Shown: positions 50,835-60,689 of the stretch, piece by piece
Numbering within the stretch: the stretch's first letter is position 1
Layout: each line of letters begins with the position of its first letter
Origin: a bacterium A37T11
GTDB taxonomy: Bacteria > Bacteroidota > Bacteroidia > Sphingobacteriales > Sphingobacteriaceae
Assembly: GCA_900109895.1 (NCBI GenBank)
Contig: FOBR01000005.1
Span: 124,001 to 188,000, forward strand
Length of the DNA: 64,000 bases
Reading direction: 5' to 3'
Notes under the pieces: generated by a model
Databases searched by the model: none
The model's input: the letters and a program-made list of their open reading frames with translations, nothing else
What the model was told of the DNA's origin: nothing
Made by a program: the position numbers and the translations under genes

Positions 50835-51497
50835 ATGAAGCTTAAAAATTTCTTGCTGGCCATTTCTTTGCTAATCTTGTCAACGGATCTTTTTGCCCAG
50901 CAAAAGGAAGCTTATCCGTTTGAAAATGAAATTAAAGACTTCAAAAAGATGGATGCTGTCCGGATGCCGGAAAAAGGCGGGATTCTGTTTGTGGGCAGTT
51001 CCTCCATCCGGAAATGGACCGACCTTGAATCACGGTTTGCAGACAAGCCCATCATTCGGCGTGGAGTGGGGGGATGCCAGCTTTCACAGATCGTGGACCT
51101 TTATATGGATTCTATTGTTTATCCCTACCAGCCGAAAAAGATTTTTCTGTATGCAGGAGACAACGATCTTTCAGCTGGTCAGACAGCCGATCAGGTTGTT
51201 GCCAATTTTGAAAAGTTCTATCAACTGGTGGTAACTAACAATCCAAAAGTAAAAGTTTATTGGATGTCTGTAAAGCTTTGTAACAGCCGCATAAAACTAT
51301 TATCCCGGGTAACCGAGGTAAATAAACGAATCCGTGCTTTTCTCAAAACTGAGAAGAACGGTGTTTATGTGGACCTGACAAGCGTTTTATTAGACGCGAA
51401 AGGTAATCCAGACGATAGCCTCTTTGAAAAAGACCAGTTGCACCTGAAACCGGTGGGTTATGACAGATGGCAGGAGGTGCTTAAAAAATATCTGTGA
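50835..51497 (+). CDS. SGNH/GDSL-family hydrolase, secreted
   Basis: A 220-residue exported enzyme (signal peptide to about residue 22, LFAQ). It has all four blocks: Ser in FVGSSSIRKW, Gly in RRGVGGCQLSQ, the block III aspartate-asparagine in YAGDNDLSAGQ, and Asp/His in KDQLHLKPVGY. Such enzymes are esterases or lipases; the substrate is unknown. Probably cotranscribed with the DsbD-alpha gene. Its stop directly abuts the stop of the convergent M28 peptidase. Confidence 0.9.
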   Translation: MKLKNFLLAISLLILSTDLFAQQKEAYPFENEIKDFKKMDAVRMPEKGGILFVGSSSIRKWTDLESRFADKPIIRRGVGGCQLSQIVDLYMDSIVYPYQPKKIFLYAGDNDLSAGQTADQVVANFEKFYQLVVTNNPKVKVYWMSVKLCNSRIKLLSRVTEVNKRIRAFLKTEKNGVYVDLTSVLLDAKGNPDDSLFEKDQLHLKPVGYDRWQEVLKKYL

Positions 51498-53138
51498 TCA
51501 TTTTTCCCTGATTGCTTTAAACTCCGATCCGGTTTTCCACTTGGGGAAGGTCTTTTCCATACTGAGCCGATACCCTACGTCATAAAACATGCGTAGATCT
51601 CCTATCATGCCATCTAGTTGCCAATGGTCATTAAATTCATCTTTTTGGGTATGGTAAATGCCCTCTAATTGCTTTTTGAGTGATTTAATTTTGGTACTGT
51701 CTTTTTCTACCAACTGATTTCCGCTTCCTGCATAGAGGGCTGGTACGCCCACTTTGGCAAAGTTGAAATGGTCTGACCGGTAAAATCCGCCGGAGGAAGG
51801 GTTAGAAGGGGCGTTGATCGTGCGCCCTTGTCGTTTGGCGGCCGAGGCAATATAATCATCCATATCAGATTGTCCAAGGCCTTCTACTGATACATTGCTG
51901 GTTTTTCCTAATGGGCTAAGCATATCTATATTGATGTCGGCAACGGTTTTTTTCAGGGGGTACACCGGGTGCTCCGCATACCATCGCGACCCCAACAAGC
52001 CTTGTTCTTCGCCAGTGACCATCAGGAAAACGATGCTGCGATCAGGCGGAATGGGTGAAGCTTTAAAAGCTTTGGCTATTTCTAACAATCCGGCCACCCC
52101 GGTGGCATTATCAAGCGCTCCGTTATAGATAGAATCGCCATTTAAGGGCTCCCCAATGCCTAAATGATCCCAATGGGCCGTATAAATAATAGTTTCCTCT
52201 GGCCGTTTGGCACCCGGTAGTTTGGCGAGCACATTTTTAGATAGCGATTCTTTGTAGGTGTTTTTTATGCTGACGGAGGTCTTTAACTGCAAATCCACGG
52301 CTTTGAAACCAGGTTTGGTGGCTGCAGACAGTAGTGCAGTATCGCTGAGACCAGCTAATTTAAATAGTTTGCTGGCGGATTCTCCGGTCAGCCATCCTTC
52401 AAAAGAACACCTGCCCATCCCTTTTTCTTTGTCCTGCAGGGTCATTTGGGGTCCAACCCATCCGGTGCGTACCACATTCCAGCCATAACTGGCTGCTCCT
52501 GTTTCGTGAACGATGAGTATACCGGTGGCACCTTGCCGTGCGGCTTCTTCAAATTTATAGGTCCAGCGGCCGTAATAGGTCATGGTATCTCCTTTGAACA
52601 AGGATTTGTCATAGTGGCCAGGGTCATTAACCAGTACAACGACTGTTTTTCCTTTTACATCGAGCCCGTCATAGTCATTCCAATGATACTCCGGGGCTAC
52701 AATGCCAAAACCGGCAAAGACAAGATCGCTGTTGTCTACCTTGATCTGGGGTTGCTGGTGGTAGCTGCCAAGCACGTAGTCGTTTAGGTATTGCAGACCT
52801 ACACTGCCCTTCGTGCCAGAAAACGTCATGGCCGTGGCCGGCGTTGAAGTTACTTCTACAATAGGCACGTCCTGAAAGTAGCTTTGGCCATTGCCCGGGG
52901 TTAGTCCAAGCTTTTTAAAGGCATCAGCTATATAATTCACTGTTTTTTCTTCGCCAGCTGTAAATGGCAATCTGCCTTCAAAGGCGTCTGAAGAGAGGGT
53001 TTTTACGGCTTCAACAAAACCTTGCTCCGTAATGGCGTTCATGGCTACGGTGTCGGCTATCGTGCCTGATTTTTCTCCGGAATGGCAGGAGGCAATTAAC
53101 AGGGCAGCCAACGGGATGAAGTAGGATAATTTATGCAT
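51498..53138 (-). CDS. M28-family metallopeptidase, exported, with PA-like insert
   Basis: A 546-residue peptidase starting at ATG 53136-53138, supported by a consensus promoter just upstream. It is a probable lipoprotein (LIASCHSGEKS). A protease-associated-like region (about 130-260) precedes the M28 core: HWDHLG, NGALDNATGVAGLLEIA, TGEEQGLLGSRWYAEHP, DINIDML and RSDHFNFAKVGVPAL, which supply the two-zinc ligands (His, Asp, Glu, Asp, His). It likely acts as an aminopeptidase on peptides at the cell surface. Confidence 0.93.
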   Translation of the reverse strand: MHKLSYFIPLAALLIASCHSGEKSGTIADTVAMNAITEQGFVEAVKTLSSDAFEGRLPFTAGEEKTVNYIADAFKKLGLTPGNGQSYFQDVPIVEVTSTPATAMTFSGTKGSVGLQYLNDYVLGSYHQQPQIKVDNSDLVFAGFGIVAPEYHWNDYDGLDVKGKTVVVLVNDPGHYDKSLFKGDTMTYYGRWTYKFEEAARQGATGILIVHETGAASYGWNVVRTGWVGPQMTLQDKEKGMGRCSFEGWLTGESASKLFKLAGLSDTALLSAATKPGFKAVDLQLKTSVSIKNTYKESLSKNVLAKLPGAKRPEETIIYTAHWDHLGIGEPLNGDSIYNGALDNATGVAGLLEIAKAFKASPIPPDRSIVFLMVTGEEQGLLGSRWYAEHPVYPLKKTVADINIDMLSPLGKTSNVSVEGLGQSDMDDYIASAAKRQGRTINAPSNPSSGGFYRSDHFNFAKVGVPALYAGSGNQLVEKDSTKIKSLKKQLEGIYHTQKDEFNDHWQLDGMIGDLRMFYDVGYRLSMEKTFPKWKTGSEFKAIREK

Positions 53139-53155
53139 CGCTTGAAATTTATTTT

Positions 53156-53186
53156 CAAACTTAACGTAAATTAGCGAAAATAACAA
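53156..53186 (-). promoter_or_regulatory. Consensus promoter of the M28 peptidase gene
   Basis: Read leftward, TTG (53186-53184) and TAAGTTTG (53163-53156) are 20 bases apart. The start would be near 53150, 12 bases before the ATG at 53138. This decides against the longer in-frame start at 53186, which lies inside the -33 box. Confidence 0.65.
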
Positions 53187-53309
53187 ACTAAAAAATGAAG
53201 TAATTTTGTAATTTTACCCGATTTATAAGATATTTGACTTAATTTTTTAGTAAATACATTTCGGTTACAATCTGCCTGCGCCTGATCGTGCAGGCGATGT
53301 ATATGATAT

Positions 53310-56045
53310 ATGAGCGAAGAAACAGAAGACCTTAATAACGAACTGCAGGCTGGACAGAGCGCCAATGAGGAGCCTGGAAATAGCCTGACCATTCCCTTGT
53401 CGGGTTTATATGAAAACTGGTTTTTGGATTATGCGTCCTATGTGATCCTGGACCGGGCGGTGCCGCACATTCATGACGGCCTTAAACCAGTGCAAAGGCG
53501 TATCCTGCATTCCCTGAAAGAGATGGATGATGGTCGTTTTAACAAAGCTGCCAACGTTATCGGTAATACCATGAAATACCACCCGCATGGCGATGCATCC
53601 ATTGGTGACGCGATGGTACAGATCGGCCAGAAGGATTTGTTGCTTGATTGCCAGGGCAACTGGGGAGATCCCATAACGGGCGACTCGGCTGCTGCGCCCC
53701 GTTACATCGAAGGAAGGCTGTCTAAATTTGCCAATGAAGTGGTCTTTAATCCCGATACTACTGAATGGGCTTTGAGTTATGACGGACGTAACCGGGAGCC
53801 GGTTACCCTTCCTGTTAAATTTCCATTGCTGCTGGCTCAGGGGGCTGAAGGGATCGCTGTGGGTTTGGCGACAAAGGTCATGCCGCATAACTTTGTGGAG
53901 TTGCTGGATGCGTCAATTGACGTACTGAAGGGTGGCAGGCCTAACCTGATGCCCGATTTTCCGACTGGGGGAATGGCCGATTGTTCGGCGTATAATGAAG
54001 GCCAGCGTGGTGGGCGGGTCAAGGTCCGGGCCCGCATTGAAGAGCGTGACCGCAAAACCCTGGCTATTACAGAAATTCCATACGGTACTACGACCGGCGG
54101 GTTGATGGAAAGTGTAGTGGCAGCCAATGAAAAGGGCAAAATCAAGATCAAGAAGATCGAAGATAATACGGCGAAAGATGTGGAGATTATTGTGCACCTG
54201 GCACCGGGCATTTCTCCGGATGTGACCATTGATGCACTGTATGCCTTTACGGATTGTGAGGTGTCTATTTCTCCCAATACGTGTGTGATCAAAAAGGACA
54301 AGCCACACTTCATGAGTGTAAACGACATCCTGATAGAAAATACGCACTATACGCGAAGCTTACTGAAACAGGAGCTGGAGATCAGGCTGAACGAACTGAT
54401 GGAGAAAATATTCTTCAGCACGCTGCTCAAGATCTTCATACAGGAAGGGATGTACAAGCACAAAGACTATGAAAATTCCGGCAATTTTGAAACGGTGGTC
54501 AAGGTGCTGGACAAACTGTTTAAGCCTTTTTTCCCTCAATTCTACCGGGAGATTTTGCCGGAAGACTACAAAAAACTGATCGATAAACCCATGAGCAGCA
54601 TCACCCGCTTCGATGTAAAAAAGGCGGATGAGCAGATGAAGACGTTGGAAGATGAGATCAAGGAAGTTAAAAAGCATCTGAGGCATTTGACAGACTATGC
54701 TATTGCCTGGTTTGAGAAACTGAAACAAAAGTATGGCAAAGGCCGCGAACGCAAAACAGAATTGCGCGTTTTTGATAAGGTTACTGCAGCCCAGGTGGCT
54801 CTGGCTAATGTGAAGCTGTATGTAAACCGCGCAGATGGGTTTGTGGGCTCTGGGCTTAAAAAAGATGAATACATTGGTGACTGTTCTGATCTGGACGAAA
54901 TCATCGTATTTCGGGAAGATGGCAAGTTTGTGGTTACCAAGGTGCAGGACAAGGTTTTTGTGGGTAAAGACATCATTCATGCAGCGGTATTTAAGAAGGG
55001 GGATGAGCGTACGGTTTATAATATGGTATACCGGGATGCCAAAACAGGTGTTTCGTACATCAAACGTTTTTCAGTGCTGGGCGTGACCCGCGACAAGGAA
55101 TATGATTTGACCAAGGGCAACAAAGGATCAAAGGTGCTTTATTTTACGGCTAACCCTAACGGAGAGGCGGAGGTGATCAATGTGCAGTTAAAGCCGCACT
55201 CCAAGTTGCGCAAGCTGCAATTTGATATGAATTTTGCCGAAATAGCTATTAAAGGGCGATCTTCGCAGGGTAATACGTTATCCAAATATCCGGTTAAAAA
55301 AATTGTATTGAAAACAAAAGGGGTTTCTACACTTTCCGGAAGAAAGATTTGGTATGACGAGGTGCTGATGCGGCTCAACGTGGATGGACGGGGCAAGTAC
55401 CTGGGTGAATTTGACGGAGATGACAAGATTCTGTTGGTTTATTCAAACGGTATTTATGAGCTCAGCAATTTTGACCTGAATAACCACTTTGATGATAAAA
55501 TGATCCGGATGGAAAAATACGATCCGGAAAGGGTATATTCGGCAATCCATATCGATGGGAAATCGGGTACTTATTATATAAAGCGCTTTTTGTTTGAAAA
55601 TACACCTGTCGGTAAAGAGACTTCCATCATCAATGAAGAGGCGGGTTCTAAGTTGGTGTTGTTGACAAACGCTGCAGATCCGGTTGTGCAACTCGATATT
55701 TTGAAAGGGAAAAGCCAAACCCCGGAAACACTGGAACAAAATCTGGCAGAGTTGATTGACGTGAAAGGCATGAAGGCCCAGGGCAATAAGTTAAGTCCGC
55801 ATACTATTAAAGGGGTGCAGTTACTTTCGGTAGAGGTGGATCCGGCCGAAAATCTTCCAAAGAACGGTCTGGGTAACGATGAAGTGGGTGATGACCCGGA
55901 TGAGGAGGATATATTGCCGGATGAGGGTCCCGAAGATGATGGGCCAACGCCGCCAAAACCACCCAAACGGCCAGGGGTAGCTTTTGAGATCACCAATCCT
56001 GAGGATGTGGATGTAGATGACAGCGGGCAGTTGGGGTTATTTTAA
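53310..56045 (+). CDS. Type IIA DNA topoisomerase subunit A (GyrA/ParC family)
   Basis: A 911-residue breakage-reunion subunit. Motifs include YASYVILDRAVPHIHDGLKPVQRRIL, the DNA-binding KYHPHGDAS, and catalytic Tyr132 in SAAAPRYIEGRLS. A coiled-coil segment at about 430-480 joins the C-gate. The beta-pinwheel C-terminal domain is present (about 500-860) but I see no GyrA box (QRRGGKG), which favours a topoisomerase IV (ParC-like) role. It ends in a 50-residue acidic/proline tail. The partner B subunit is not in the window. A DUF4139 gene follows after 21 bases. Confidence 0.93.
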   Translation: MSEETEDLNNELQAGQSANEEPGNSLTIPLSGLYENWFLDYASYVILDRAVPHIHDGLKPVQRRILHSLKEMDDGRFNKAANVIGNTMKYHPHGDASIGDAMVQIGQKDLLLDCQGNWGDPITGDSAAAPRYIEGRLSKFANEVVFNPDTTEWALSYDGRNREPVTLPVKFPLLLAQGAEGIAVGLATKVMPHNFVELLDASIDVLKGGRPNLMPDFPTGGMADCSAYNEGQRGGRVKVRARIEERDRKTLAITEIPYGTTTGGLMESVVAANEKGKIKIKKIEDNTAKDVEIIVHLAPGISPDVTIDALYAFTDCEVSISPNTCVIKKDKPHFMSVNDILIENTHYTRSLLKQELEIRLNELMEKIFFSTLLKIFIQEGMYKHKDYENSGNFETVVKVLDKLFKPFFPQFYREILPEDYKKLIDKPMSSITRFDVKKADEQMKTLEDEIKEVKKHLRHLTDYAIAWFEKLKQKYGKGRERKTELRVFDKVTAAQVALANVKLYVNRADGFVGSGLKKDEYIGDCSDLDEIIVFREDGKFVVTKVQDKVFVGKDIIHAAVFKKGDERTVYNMVYRDAKTGVSYIKRFSVLGVTRDKEYDLTKGNKGSKVLYFTANPNGEAEVINVQLKPHSKLRKLQFDMNFAEIAIKGRSSQGNTLSKYPVKKIVLKTKGVSTLSGRKIWYDEVLMRLNVDGRGKYLGEFDGDDKILLVYSNGIYELSNFDLNNHFDDKMIRMEKYDPERVYSAIHIDGKSGTYYIKRFLFENTPVGKETSIINEEAGSKLVLLTNAADPVVQLDILKGKSQTPETLEQNLAELIDVKGMKAQGNKLSPHTIKGVQLLSVEVDPAENLPKNGLGNDEVGDDPDEEDILPDEGPEDDGPTPPKPPKRPGVAFEITNPEDVDVDDSGQLGLF

Positions 56046-56066
56046 ACTAAGATAAATCATATTTTT

Positions 56067-57677
56067 ATGAAAGCAATTAGCTTTTTTGTCAGTTTTCTGA
56101 CTGTGTCCGGTCTCTATGCGCAGGAACCGCTGGTGACCTCCGCACATTTGCTAACGGCCACCGTATTTAGCCAAGGGGCTGAACTGAACCATGCTGCCAG
56201 TTTTAATCTGCCAGCGGGTAGCCAGGAGATTCTGCTCAATGGCATTGCCAATACCCTGGATGAAAATAGCATTCAGATTGGAGGGCCGGCGGGTTTTACG
56301 ATCCTTTCTGTTCGTCCCGTACGCAACTATCTGCAAATCGAAAATAAAAGCCCGGAATATAAACGGGTAGCCGATAGTCTTGCCAAAGCCAATCAAGCTC
56401 TTGAAGAAATCCGGAATCTACAGTCGGCTAACGAAAGTATACTGGCCCTTTTGGCTAAGAACCAGCTAATTGGGGGCGACCATGGGACTACGGTTATTGA
56501 ACTAAGCAAAATGGCTGACTATTATTACAATAAGCATATCAGTATTAAAAATACGCTTTCTTCCCTGGCATTGCAAAAAGCCCGGCAGGAGCAGCAAGTG
56601 GCCCGGCTTAAAAAGCAGCTCGAAGAGTTTAATACCGACCAACAGGGTACTGGCGGTCAGCTGCTGCTGCAGGTTATGAACAGCAAAGCGGGGCCGATTA
56701 ATCTATCGGTCAGTTACCTCACTGGTGCGGCATCCTGGTCTGCCTATTATGATTTGCGGGCTGAGAATGCGGCTTCACCGCTGCAAATTATTTATAAAGC
56801 CAACTTGCAGCAATCGACCGGTATTCCCTGGAATAAAGTTAAACTGACGCTTTCAACCAGTAACCCGTCTCAAAATGGTACGGCTCCTTTGCTGAATCCA
56901 TGGGTGCTTCGTTTTGCGGAAGATTACAGTAATAGATTGGACGAGGTGGTGGTGGTGCAAAACCGGATTCAGGGTGTAAAAGTTGAATCCAATCTCCCCC
57001 AAAGGAAAACGGCCGCCTTGCCAGCCCCCAGCACCCTCAATGATCACAGTACGCTCACCGAAAACCAATTGAGCGCCACATTTGATATCGATATCCCTTA
57101 TGATATTGCTTCCAACGGTAAACCGCATAGTGTAGCACTGAAAGAATATACGCAGCCTGCCCGATTTAAATATTATGCGGCTCCAAAAATTGATGGCGAT
57201 GCGTTCTTGATGGCTGAAGTGACCGACTATGAAAAGCTGAACCTGGTTCCGGGAGAGGCCAACATTATTTTTGAAAATATGTTTGTGGGCAAGTCCTTCC
57301 TCAATCCGTATGCGACGACCGATACGTTAAACCTCAGCCTGGGGCGCGACAAGATGATCAGCATCAAACGCGAACGTGTAACCGAACAAACCAGTACCCA
57401 GAGCATTGGCAGCAGCAAAAAACAGGTATTTACCTACGAGATCAGGGTGCGCAACAACAAGAAACAAGCCATCCAGCTACTGCTCAAGGATCAATACCCG
57501 CTCTCTAGCGACAAGGCTATTGAAGTGGAACTGCTGGAAGACAGCCAGGCCAGCAAAAACTCCGAAACCGGTGTGCTCACCTGGCAACTGGATATTCCAC
57601 CGGGCCAGACCAAAACCTTGCGCATCAGCTACTCCGTTAAGTACCCAAAAAATAGAAACATTGATCAGTTGTTTTAA
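56067..57677 (+). CDS. DUF4139 / mucoidy-inhibitor (MuiA-type) family protein
   Basis: A 536-residue exported protein (signal peptide to about residue 18, GLYAQ). The DUF4140-type N-terminus (HLLTATVFSQGAELNHAASF; NLPAGSQEILLNGIAN) is followed by a coiled-coil stretch (about 110-200). The DUF4139 domain comes last (LSVSYLTGAASWSAYYDLRAEN; GIPWNKVKLTLSTSNP; the end ...LDIPPGQTKTLRISYSVKYPK, given in part). Function is unknown; homologues are linked to envelope or mucoid phenotypes in other bacteria. Its position after the topoisomerase gene is probably not functional. Confidence 0.85.
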   Translation: MKAISFFVSFLTVSGLYAQEPLVTSAHLLTATVFSQGAELNHAASFNLPAGSQEILLNGIANTLDENSIQIGGPAGFTILSVRPVRNYLQIENKSPEYKRVADSLAKANQALEEIRNLQSANESILALLAKNQLIGGDHGTTVIELSKMADYYYNKHISIKNTLSSLALQKARQEQQVARLKKQLEEFNTDQQGTGGQLLLQVMNSKAGPINLSVSYLTGAASWSAYYDLRAENAASPLQIIYKANLQQSTGIPWNKVKLTLSTSNPSQNGTAPLLNPWVLRFAEDYSNRLDEVVVVQNRIQGVKVESNLPQRKTAALPAPSTLNDHSTLTENQLSATFDIDIPYDIASNGKPHSVALKEYTQPARFKYYAAPKIDGDAFLMAEVTDYEKLNLVPGEANIIFENMFVGKSFLNPYATTDTLNLSLGRDKMISIKRERVTEQTSTQSIGSSKKQVFTYEIRVRNNKKQAIQLLLKDQYPLSSDKAIEVELLEDSQASKNSETGVLTWQLDIPPGQTKTLRISYSVKYPKNRNIDQLF

Positions 57678-57681
57678 GCGA

Positions 57682-58755
57682 TTATTGAATAGGAAGTAGC
57701 TTCACCAACGCATTTCCAAGGTTTTTGGCCCAGTTGGCATAGCCCATGTCGGACGGGTGCGTGCCATCGGTAGATGTTTCGTGGTCTGTTCCGGGCAATG
57801 CTGGGTTATTAATAAAATAAACGTTTTTGTATTGCTTCATGGCCTCCTTCATCATATTCTCGACAGCTGCCCGTTTTTCGTTCTCAAAGTTGCGTGAGGT
57901 TTCATTGAAATTGGCCGACTCCCGGTAAATGGTCTGAACAAATACGAGCGGTGTGTTGGGTTGTTTAGCCCTGATGATGGATATAAATGGAAGCAACCGT
58001 GCCTTGATGATTTCTGCGTCTGGGTTGGAAAATGCATCAAACACAAATGCGTTAACTTTTACATCAGCAAGGTAAGCAGCAAAATAGGGTTGTAATTTGG
58101 AGTTGCCGCTAAAACCCAGGTCGCACACTTCAATGCCCAGGTTTCTTTCCAATTGGGATGGATAACACATCCCGGGACGGTTGGCGCTGATGCCCTGGGT
58201 AAAACTGGAGCCGAAGATGGCTATTTTGTGGGTGAATGGGTTTGGTATGGCCTCCAGGGTCGCGTTTTTAGCAACGCCGATTTTCAGCGAGTCCAACTCG
58301 GCATATAGAGGTAAATAAAGCAAACACTCTTTGGTGCCACTACCCATACTTTTGATGAGGGTTAATGACTTTGTATCCTTTGGTGCCACCGTAGAATTGG
58401 CGTACAGCCATTTACCATCTTTTTTAATGTACAGGTCAAACCCGGCACTGGCAATTCGGGTCATGTTGTTCATTGAGGGATCAAATTTATACGTAGCATA
58501 TAAATCTATCTGCGAAGCATTGGTGCGGAATAATAAGGCCATGCCAGATGGGCAACGAGCTTGTTGATTCTCACTGGGCGAAAGCCCTTTGTATACCGTA
58601 GTATCCAATCGGTGAAAGGCAAAAGGCGTTGGTAATGCCTTACCGATCATAGTCAATGAGGCTGCATTAGTGAATTTGATACTGTCTGTACCTTGCCCCA
58701 GGGCAACAGAAAACCACCACATAACTACTGCCGTTAGCATGCTTTTCTTTTTCAT
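57682..58755 (-). CDS. SGNH/GDSL hydrolase with N-terminal accessory domain, secreted
   Basis: A 357-residue exported protein (signal peptide to about residue 21, ALGQ). Residues about 25-170 form a beta-rich accessory domain, followed by the SGNH hydrolase domain: Ser in IFGSSFTQGIS, Gly/Asn in LGFSGNSKLQP, and the Asp/His pair in STDGTHPSDMGYANW. This two-domain layout fits acetyl-esterases that trim polysaccharides or glycopeptides; the substrate is not known. It converges on the DUF4139 gene with four bases between stops. Confidence 0.88.
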   Translation of the reverse strand: MKKKSMLTAVVMWWFSVALGQGTDSIKFTNAASLTMIGKALPTPFAFHRLDTTVYKGLSPSENQQARCPSGMALLFRTNASQIDLYATYKFDPSMNNMTRIASAGFDLYIKKDGKWLYANSTVAPKDTKSLTLIKSMGSGTKECLLYLPLYAELDSLKIGVAKNATLEAIPNPFTHKIAIFGSSFTQGISANRPGMCYPSQLERNLGIEVCDLGFSGNSKLQPYFAAYLADVKVNAFVFDAFSNPDAEIIKARLLPFISIIRAKQPNTPLVFVQTIYRESANFNETSRNFENEKRAAVENMMKEAMKQYKNVYFINNPALPGTDHETSTDGTHPSDMGYANWAKNLGNALVKLLPIQ

Positions 58756-58840
58756 TTCTTTAATATTGGCGTTTATTTATTTGTTTATAATTATATCCTG
58801 GGGGTAAATATAATAATTTGTCTGTAAGGCCTGATTTTTT

Positions 58841-59752
58841 ATGGCTTTTTTTAGGAACAGGGGCAATTTATCATTCATAAATTTAAATTTTGATATCAAA
58901 AAAATTATGGTGAACTTTGAATTCACTAATGCATTGACTATGAAAATACACCGACCCATTGAATTTACCTATCAAAAACACCTGCAAAAGGTGCAATATG
59001 TGGATGACATCATTGATCAAAAAGAAATTTCGGAAATGCTGTCCAAATATGCTGGATTTGATATTGGTCTGCGTTATGCCGCTCCGGTCCTCTACCTGCT
59101 TGATTATACCAGATCGCAATATATGGTTATGACCGATGCTTCCAAAACCGTACTGAGCTACCATCCGGAACAGTTTTTAGAGGCTGGTATCCCTTTCCTG
59201 CTTGACATTTACCAAAAGGACGATTTCAGGACCTATAATGAGCATGTATTTGCCGCTAATATGCTATTCTTAAAGGAGCATCGCCAGGAAGATCACCATC
59301 GGTATGTTTTTAACAACACCTATCGGCTTAGACACCGTAATGGCAGCTACATACCTGTAATGCAATGCAGCACATTTATCACATCGAAAGCGACTGGCCT
59401 GCCATTGTATAATATGGGAGTTGTTATGGATATTTCTCCATTTAAACAGGATAGTGTCATCTATCATTCTATAGAGGAAGTGAATGACGATATGGACGTG
59501 AAGGGGACGATAAGGAAAAAGCTGGTGGTGAAAAATCATTTTTATCCTTATGAGGAAGATAAAATTCTGTCCAAACGTGAACTTCACATCCTTGAGATGA
59601 TGGCTTCTGGCTTAAGCAGCAAACAAATAGCCGATAAATTTTATATCAGTGAATTTACCGTTCATAATCACCGCAAAAGCATGCTTAAAAAAACCAACAG
59701 TAAAAATGTGGCAGAATTGATCGCCTTTGGTTTTCGTAGTCATTTGTTGTAG
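58841..59752 (+). CDS. PAS-type sensor with LuxR HTH
   Basis: A 303-residue (longest start) regulator. A PAS-like domain (about 80-225) has LLDYTRSQYMVMTDAS and a PAC-like end, VVMDISPFKQ. The LuxR-type HTH at about 240-303 reads LSKRELHILEMMASGLSSKQIADKFYISEFTVHNHRKSMLKKTN (described in parts). The ATGs at 58907 and 58940 (MKIHRPIEF) are better-looking starts; the latter begins at the likely first structural element. No receiver domain is present. It probably regulates genes directly in response to a ligand. No targets are seen. Confidence 0.85.
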   Translation: MAFFRNRGNLSFINLNFDIKKIMVNFEFTNALTMKIHRPIEFTYQKHLQKVQYVDDIIDQKEISEMLSKYAGFDIGLRYAAPVLYLLDYTRSQYMVMTDASKTVLSYHPEQFLEAGIPFLLDIYQKDDFRTYNEHVFAANMLFLKEHRQEDHHRYVFNNTYRLRHRNGSYIPVMQCSTFITSKATGLPLYNMGVVMDISPFKQDSVIYHSIEEVNDDMDVKGTIRKKLVVKNHFYPYEEDKILSKRELHILEMMASGLSSKQIADKFYISEFTVHNHRKSMLKKTNSKNVAELIAFGFRSHLL

Positions 59753-59894
59753 TCAGTGAAAAATGGCCAAGGACATAGTATTTAACTAAAACATAATAAC
59801 TTTATACTTGCTAACCTGTCATTGAATAGCTACAAAACAATAATTTATTGTTTACTTTGTAAAACATACTCCATAAAATTATGTCTTTTGCATA

Positions 59895-60107
59895 ATGATG
59901 GATAAATTCAATATTAAAGTCAATGGGATGGATTTGATCATTTCCCGGATGCAGGTTGGTAAAGAACTCGTATTTCGGGCAGTTTTGGATGGGGAAGCAG
60001 TTTTTTTTGAATATATTGATCAGGCTTGTCGTCCGGTCCCAGGAAGCAAAGGTGATGTCTTATTGCTAAATAAAATTGCCAAATCAATTGATTTACATAT
60101 AAAGTAA
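59895..60107 (+). CDS. Unknown 70-residue protein
   Basis: ATG 59895 (or the next ATG, 59898) opens a compact small protein: a strand-rich start (FNIKVNGMDLIISRMQVG), a loop with CRPVPGSKG, and a C-terminal helix (LLLNKIAKSIDLHIK). I do not know the family. It is in the direction of the PAS/LuxR gene but 142 bases away. It has no signal peptide. Confidence 0.55.
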   Translation: MMDKFNIKVNGMDLIISRMQVGKELVFRAVLDGEAVFFEYIDQACRPVPGSKGDVLLLNKIAKSIDLHIK

Positions 60108-60305
60108 CACCACGGGTCATAATAACAAAAAAAGAAATTATAACACATTTTTAAAATTTTTATTTATTGATAGTAAGTAAATTAAAATTAAATTGATTAA
60201 TTTTTTCCTAAAAGTCTATTAAAATTATAGTAATTATATATTTTTGTAAATCCTTTATGGTAGAGGATGGTTATTACATGGAGCTATAATATTTAATGAC
60301 TTGAT

Positions 60306-60677
60306 ATGGTACAGCACGACATCCTATCGCAGATCCGTCAAATCCGCAAACAAAAAAAGATATCACAGGCCGACCTGGCAGAGCGGTTGCACATCGCTCT
60401 CAAAACCTATCAGAATATTGAAAACGGTATAACCCGCATTGATCTTGAACGGTTAAGTCAGATAGCTGAGATTTTGGAAGTGCCCCTTTCCATTATCCTG
60501 CACGACAAGCACAACGAGCAACGCCACGAAGTTCCGGAGGTGGTAAACCAAGAAAAGAAGCTATACGACAAGATCATTACCGATAAGGAAAAATACATTA
60601 CACAACTGGAAGAACACATCCGCTTTTATCAGCAAATACTGAAAGAAAGTAAAAATGGAGCGTTTACCACATTATAA
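60306..60677 (+). CDS. XRE-family HTH regulator with C-terminal coiled coil
   Basis: A 123-residue protein with an XRE HTH (about 8-65: IRQIRKQKKISQADLAERL, then LKTYQNIENGITRIDLERLSQIAEIL). A C-terminal coiled-coil-like helix (DKEKYITQLEEHIRFYQQIL) follows, which probably dimerises it. TATTTTTG at 60239-60246 could be its -7 element, without a TTG at the expected place. The stretch 60108-60305 is very AT-rich and otherwise empty. It converges on an M28 peptidase gene 12 bases away. Confidence 0.88.
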   Translation: MVQHDILSQIRQIRKQKKISQADLAERLHIALKTYQNIENGITRIDLERLSQIAEILEVPLSIILHDKHNEQRHEVPEVVNQEKKLYDKIITDKEKYITQLEEHIRFYQQILKESKNGAFTTL

Positions 60678-60689
60678 TTCGGGTAAATT

